Source: Tengunoibacter tsumagoiensis
GTDB taxonomy: Bacteria; Chloroflexota; Ktedonobacteria; Ktedonobacterales; Ktedonobacteraceae
Reading direction: 5' to 3'
DNA length: 64,000 nt
NCBI RefSeq assembly: GCF_003967535.1
Contig: NZ_BIFR01000001.1
Location: 3,657,001-3,721,000 of the forward strand
The position numbers were made by a program, and so were the translations under genes. Under the pieces are notes generated by a model, which searched no databases, was not told where the DNA came from, and worked only from the letters and a program-made list of their open reading frames with translations. Below are positions 61,809 to 64,000 of the stretch, piece after piece (the first letter of the stretch is position 1; each line of letters opens with the position of its first letter).

Positions 61809-62789
61809 TTAACTATTCTTCAACCAGGTCGCCACGTCGGGAGCAAAGTAGGTGATAATCATATCGGCACCAGCTCGTCGGATACCAGTCAAGATTTCCA
61901 GCGCTACACGCTGCTCATCAATCCAACCATTTTGAGCGGCTGCCTTGACCATTGAGTATTCGCCACTCACATTGTAGGCTGCTACTGGCAGATTACAGGT
62001 ATCACGTACCTGGCGAATAACATCCAGGTAGGCCAGCGCTGGCTTGACCATCACAATATCCGCTCCTTCTATGATATCCTGCTCAACTTCACGCAAGGCT
62101 TCGCGATGATTGGCAGGGTCCATCTGGTAAGAACGGCGATCTCCAAACTGTGGCGTTGAACCTGCTGCCTCGCGGAAAGGACCATAGAAGCCGGAGGCAA
62201 ATTTGGCTGAATAGGCCATGATGGGGGTCTGCTGAAAACCCTGTTCATCCAGGGCCTTGCGAATCGTCCCTATACGCCCATCCATCATATCTGAGGGAGC
62301 GACGATATCGGCACCAGCAGCAACATGCGAAAGTGACATACGTGAGAGAAGCGTAAGCGAGGCATCGTTAAGGACGTTGCCATGCTCAATGACGCCACAG
62401 TGGCCATGGCTGGTATATTCACAGAGGCAGACATCAGTAATGACAAGGGTCTCTGGAGCAGTCTCTTTGAAGACGCGAATAGCCTTTTGAATAATTCCTT
62501 GCTCTGCATAGGCCTGAGATCCTACCTCATCCTTCTCATTGGGAATACCAAAGAGGAGAACGGCTGGAATGCCCAGCCTTGCCAGGCGCTCAGCTTCTGC
62601 CGGGAGGGCTTTTAATGGCCATTGAACAATACCTGGCATGGAAGCTATCTCAGAGGGCTGATCAATCCCTTCAGCCACAAACAGTGGATAGATAAGCTGC
62701 TCAACGCTTAGACGCGTCTCACGCACCAGTCCGCGCAGGCGCTCATTCTGCCGCAAACGACGTAAACGAACGGTTGGGAATTGACTCAT
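61809..62789 (-). CDS. hemB: Delta-aminolevulinic acid dehydratase (porphobilinogen synthase)
   Basis: 326 residues, family size. RLRRLRQNERLRGLVRETRLS opens the protein. The zinc-binding Cys cluster TDVCLCEYTSHGHCG is present, so this is a zinc-type enzyme. The two active-site lysines are in AYSAKFASGFYGPFREAAGS and MVKPALAYLD. It condenses two 5-aminolevulinate molecules into porphobilinogen. The gene follows hemL by 12 bases in the same operon. Confidence 0.96.
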   Translation of the reverse strand: MSQFPTVRLRRLRQNERLRGLVRETRLSVEQLIYPLFVAEGIDQPSEIASMPGIVQWPLKALPAEAERLARLGIPAVLLFGIPNEKDEVGSQAYAEQGIIQKAIRVFKETAPETLVITDVCLCEYTSHGHCGVIEHGNVLNDASLTLLSRMSLSHVAAGADIVAPSDMMDGRIGTIRKALDEQGFQQTPIMAYSAKFASGFYGPFREAAGSTPQFGDRRSYQMDPANHREALREVEQDIIEGADIVMVKPALAYLDVIRQVRDTCNLPVAAYNVSGEYSMVKAAAQNGWIDEQRVALEILTGIRRAGADMIITYFAPDVATWLKNS

Positions 62790-62801
62790 AGCTGATTCTT
62801 T

Positions 62802-64000
62802 CTAGTCTTGTTTCTTCAGGACTGCCGAGACTGCGGCAACGGTGTCTGCTAGTTGCGCATTGGTGAGAGCAAGCGAGATAAAGCAGGCTTCAAACTGCGA
62901 TGGAGGGAGATAGATGCCACGCTCTAACATCTGCCAGAAGTAGCTGGCAAAATGGGCGGTATCGGAACGTCTGGCGCTGGCATAGTTGGTAACTGGCTCG
63001 GCTGAGAAGTAGAGACAGAACATAGCTCCTATGCGCACAAACTGAGCCGGGATCTTCTGGTCATAGAGTACGCGCTCAATCCCTTCTGAAAGCAATTGCC
63101 CCTTCTGCTCCAGACGTTCGTACTGACCCGGCTGGCGTAACTCGTTCAGCGTCGCAATGCCAGCCGCCATAGCCAGAGGATTCCCAGACAGGGTACCCGC
63201 CTGATACATCGGACCCAATGGAGCCACCAGCTGCATAATCTCACGTCGCCCACCGTAAGCCCCAACTGGCAGCCCTCCACCGATAATCTTACCAAAACAG
63301 GTCAGGTCTGGCGTCATTCCCACTCGCTCCTGCATGCCCCCCAACGCCACTCGAAAGCCAGTCATAACTTCATCAAAAATTAAGACGGCTCCATACTGGC
63401 TACTCAGGGTCCGTAGCCGCTCCAGAAAGCCTGGTTGAGGCAGAACCAGCCCCATATTGGCCGCTACTGGCTCAACAATGATGGCAGCTATCTCATTGGG
63501 ATAGGTACGGAAGAGTTCGGCAACGGCATCTCCATCATTATAGGCAACAGATAAGGTGTTGGCCGTGGTCTCTGCTGGCACACCCGGGCTATCGGGGAGC
63601 CCCATAGTCGCAACACCTGATCCTGCCTGCACCAGCAACATATCTGCATGTCCATGATAGCAGCCGCTAAACTTAATAATTTTGCTACGACCAGTGTAAG
63701 CGCGGGCCAGGCGCAGGGCACTCATGGTGGCCTCGGTCCCAGAATTGACAAAACGCACCATCTCAACCGATGGCACACTCTCAATGACCAGGCGCGCAAG
63801 GACACTCTCGGCCTGAGTAGGAGCCCCAAAGCTAAAGCCACGCTGGCTCGCCTCAGTCACAGCCTGGACAACGGATGGATAACTATGGCCGAGGATCATT
63901 GGTCCCCAGGATTGCACATAATCCAGATAGCGATTACCATCAACATCATAGAGATAGGAACCCTCGGCCCTATCAATAAAAATGGGGGCCCCGCCGACAC
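62802..64000 (-). CDS. hemL: Glutamate-1-semialdehyde 2,1-aminomutase, 5' end beyond the window
   Basis: At least 399 residues are in the window and the frame stays open to its edge (…[39 protein letters not shown]). PLP aminotransferase fold: [48 protein letters not shown], and the PLP lysine in [19 protein letters not shown]. It makes 5-aminolevulinate from glutamate-1-semialdehyde, feeding hemB 12 bases downstream, so the organism uses the C5 pathway. Confidence 0.95.
   Translation of the reverse strand, partial: VGGAPIFIDRAEGSYLYDVDGNRYLDYVQSWGPMILGHSYPSVVQAVTEASQRGFSFGAPTQAESVLARLVIESVPSVEMVRFVNSGTEATMSALRLARAYTGRSKIIKFSGCYHGHADMLLVQAGSGVATMGLPDSPGVPAETTANTLSVAYNDGDAVAELFRTYPNEIAAIIVEPVAANMGLVLPQPGFLERLRTLSSQYGAVLIFDEVMTGFRVALGGMQERVGMTPDLTCFGKIIGGGLPVGAYGGRREIMQLVAPLGPMYQAGTLSGNPLAMAAGIATLNELRQPGQYERLEQKGQLLSEGIERVLYDQKIPAQFVRIGAMFCLYFSAEPVTNYASARRSDTAHFASYFWQMLERGIYLPPSQFEACFISLALTNAQLADTVAAVSAVLKKQD

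Overview
The window looks like one contiguous stretch of chromosome from a bacterium of moderate GC content. My best guess is a Ktedonobacteria-like member of the Chloroflexota. That is inference from the mix: large peptide-ABC repertoire, a membrane NACHT/HEAT protein, sigma-54 with a zinc ribbon, many large unknown TPR/helical proteins and long AT-rich intergenic regions. No rRNA, tRNA, CRISPR array or intact insertion sequence was seen.

Layout. 0-4 kb is a decayed accessory region: a vWA-type gene split by an in-frame stop, a short orphan coding tail, a secreted protein, a small membrane protein and the tail of a probable transposase. 4-10 kb holds a BNR/Ycf48-like lipoprotein, a Dps-like protein, a large FtsX/MacB-type permease and a pyridoxamine-phosphate-oxidase-fold protein, all on the minus strand. 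10.4-15.7 kb is one giant membrane-anchored NACHT-HEAT-coiled-coil gene. 16-20.8 kb reads plus: GH3 hexosaminidase-like protein, small membrane protein, polysaccharide flippase and Aat. CtaG-like, glycerate kinase, a 66-residue unknown and RNase P RNA follow to 24 kb.

24-33 kb is a peptide-uptake locus: two oligopeptide-binding lipoproteins, then two permeases and two ATPases with a strong promoter and a terminator. Two more binding-protein paralogues lie at 46-50 kb on the other strand. Three of the four share an upstream motif (TGTGAGAGATT, 13 bases, ACGTAT), with AGTGAGAGATT at the second, which suggests one regulon. 33-43 kb carries a response-regulator pair (one with Glu in place of the phosphoacceptor Asp), a ThiF/MoeB-like E1, MetRS with altered signature motifs, a GT-C-like glycosyltransferase, guanylate kinase and an RqcH/NFACT protein.

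43-45.6 kb holds sigma-54 and RNase III, the latter behind a structured leader. Arrays of a palindromic repeat of about 110 bp lie at 42.9-43.2 kb and, in the opposite orientation, at 50.2-50.4 kb, so they bracket rpoN, rnc and two binding-protein genes. 50.5-55.1 kb is a minus-strand cluster of three proteins without recognised function (helical, MGINFLRG-type, TPR). 55-64 kb has a histidine phosphatase, an RlmI-like methyltransferase, a GH15 glucoamylase-like enzyme with a PhoB/OmpR-like repeat array upstream, a small membrane protein, a Tat-exported PLL-type beta-propeller protein, and the haem genes hemL (cut by the window end) and hemB.
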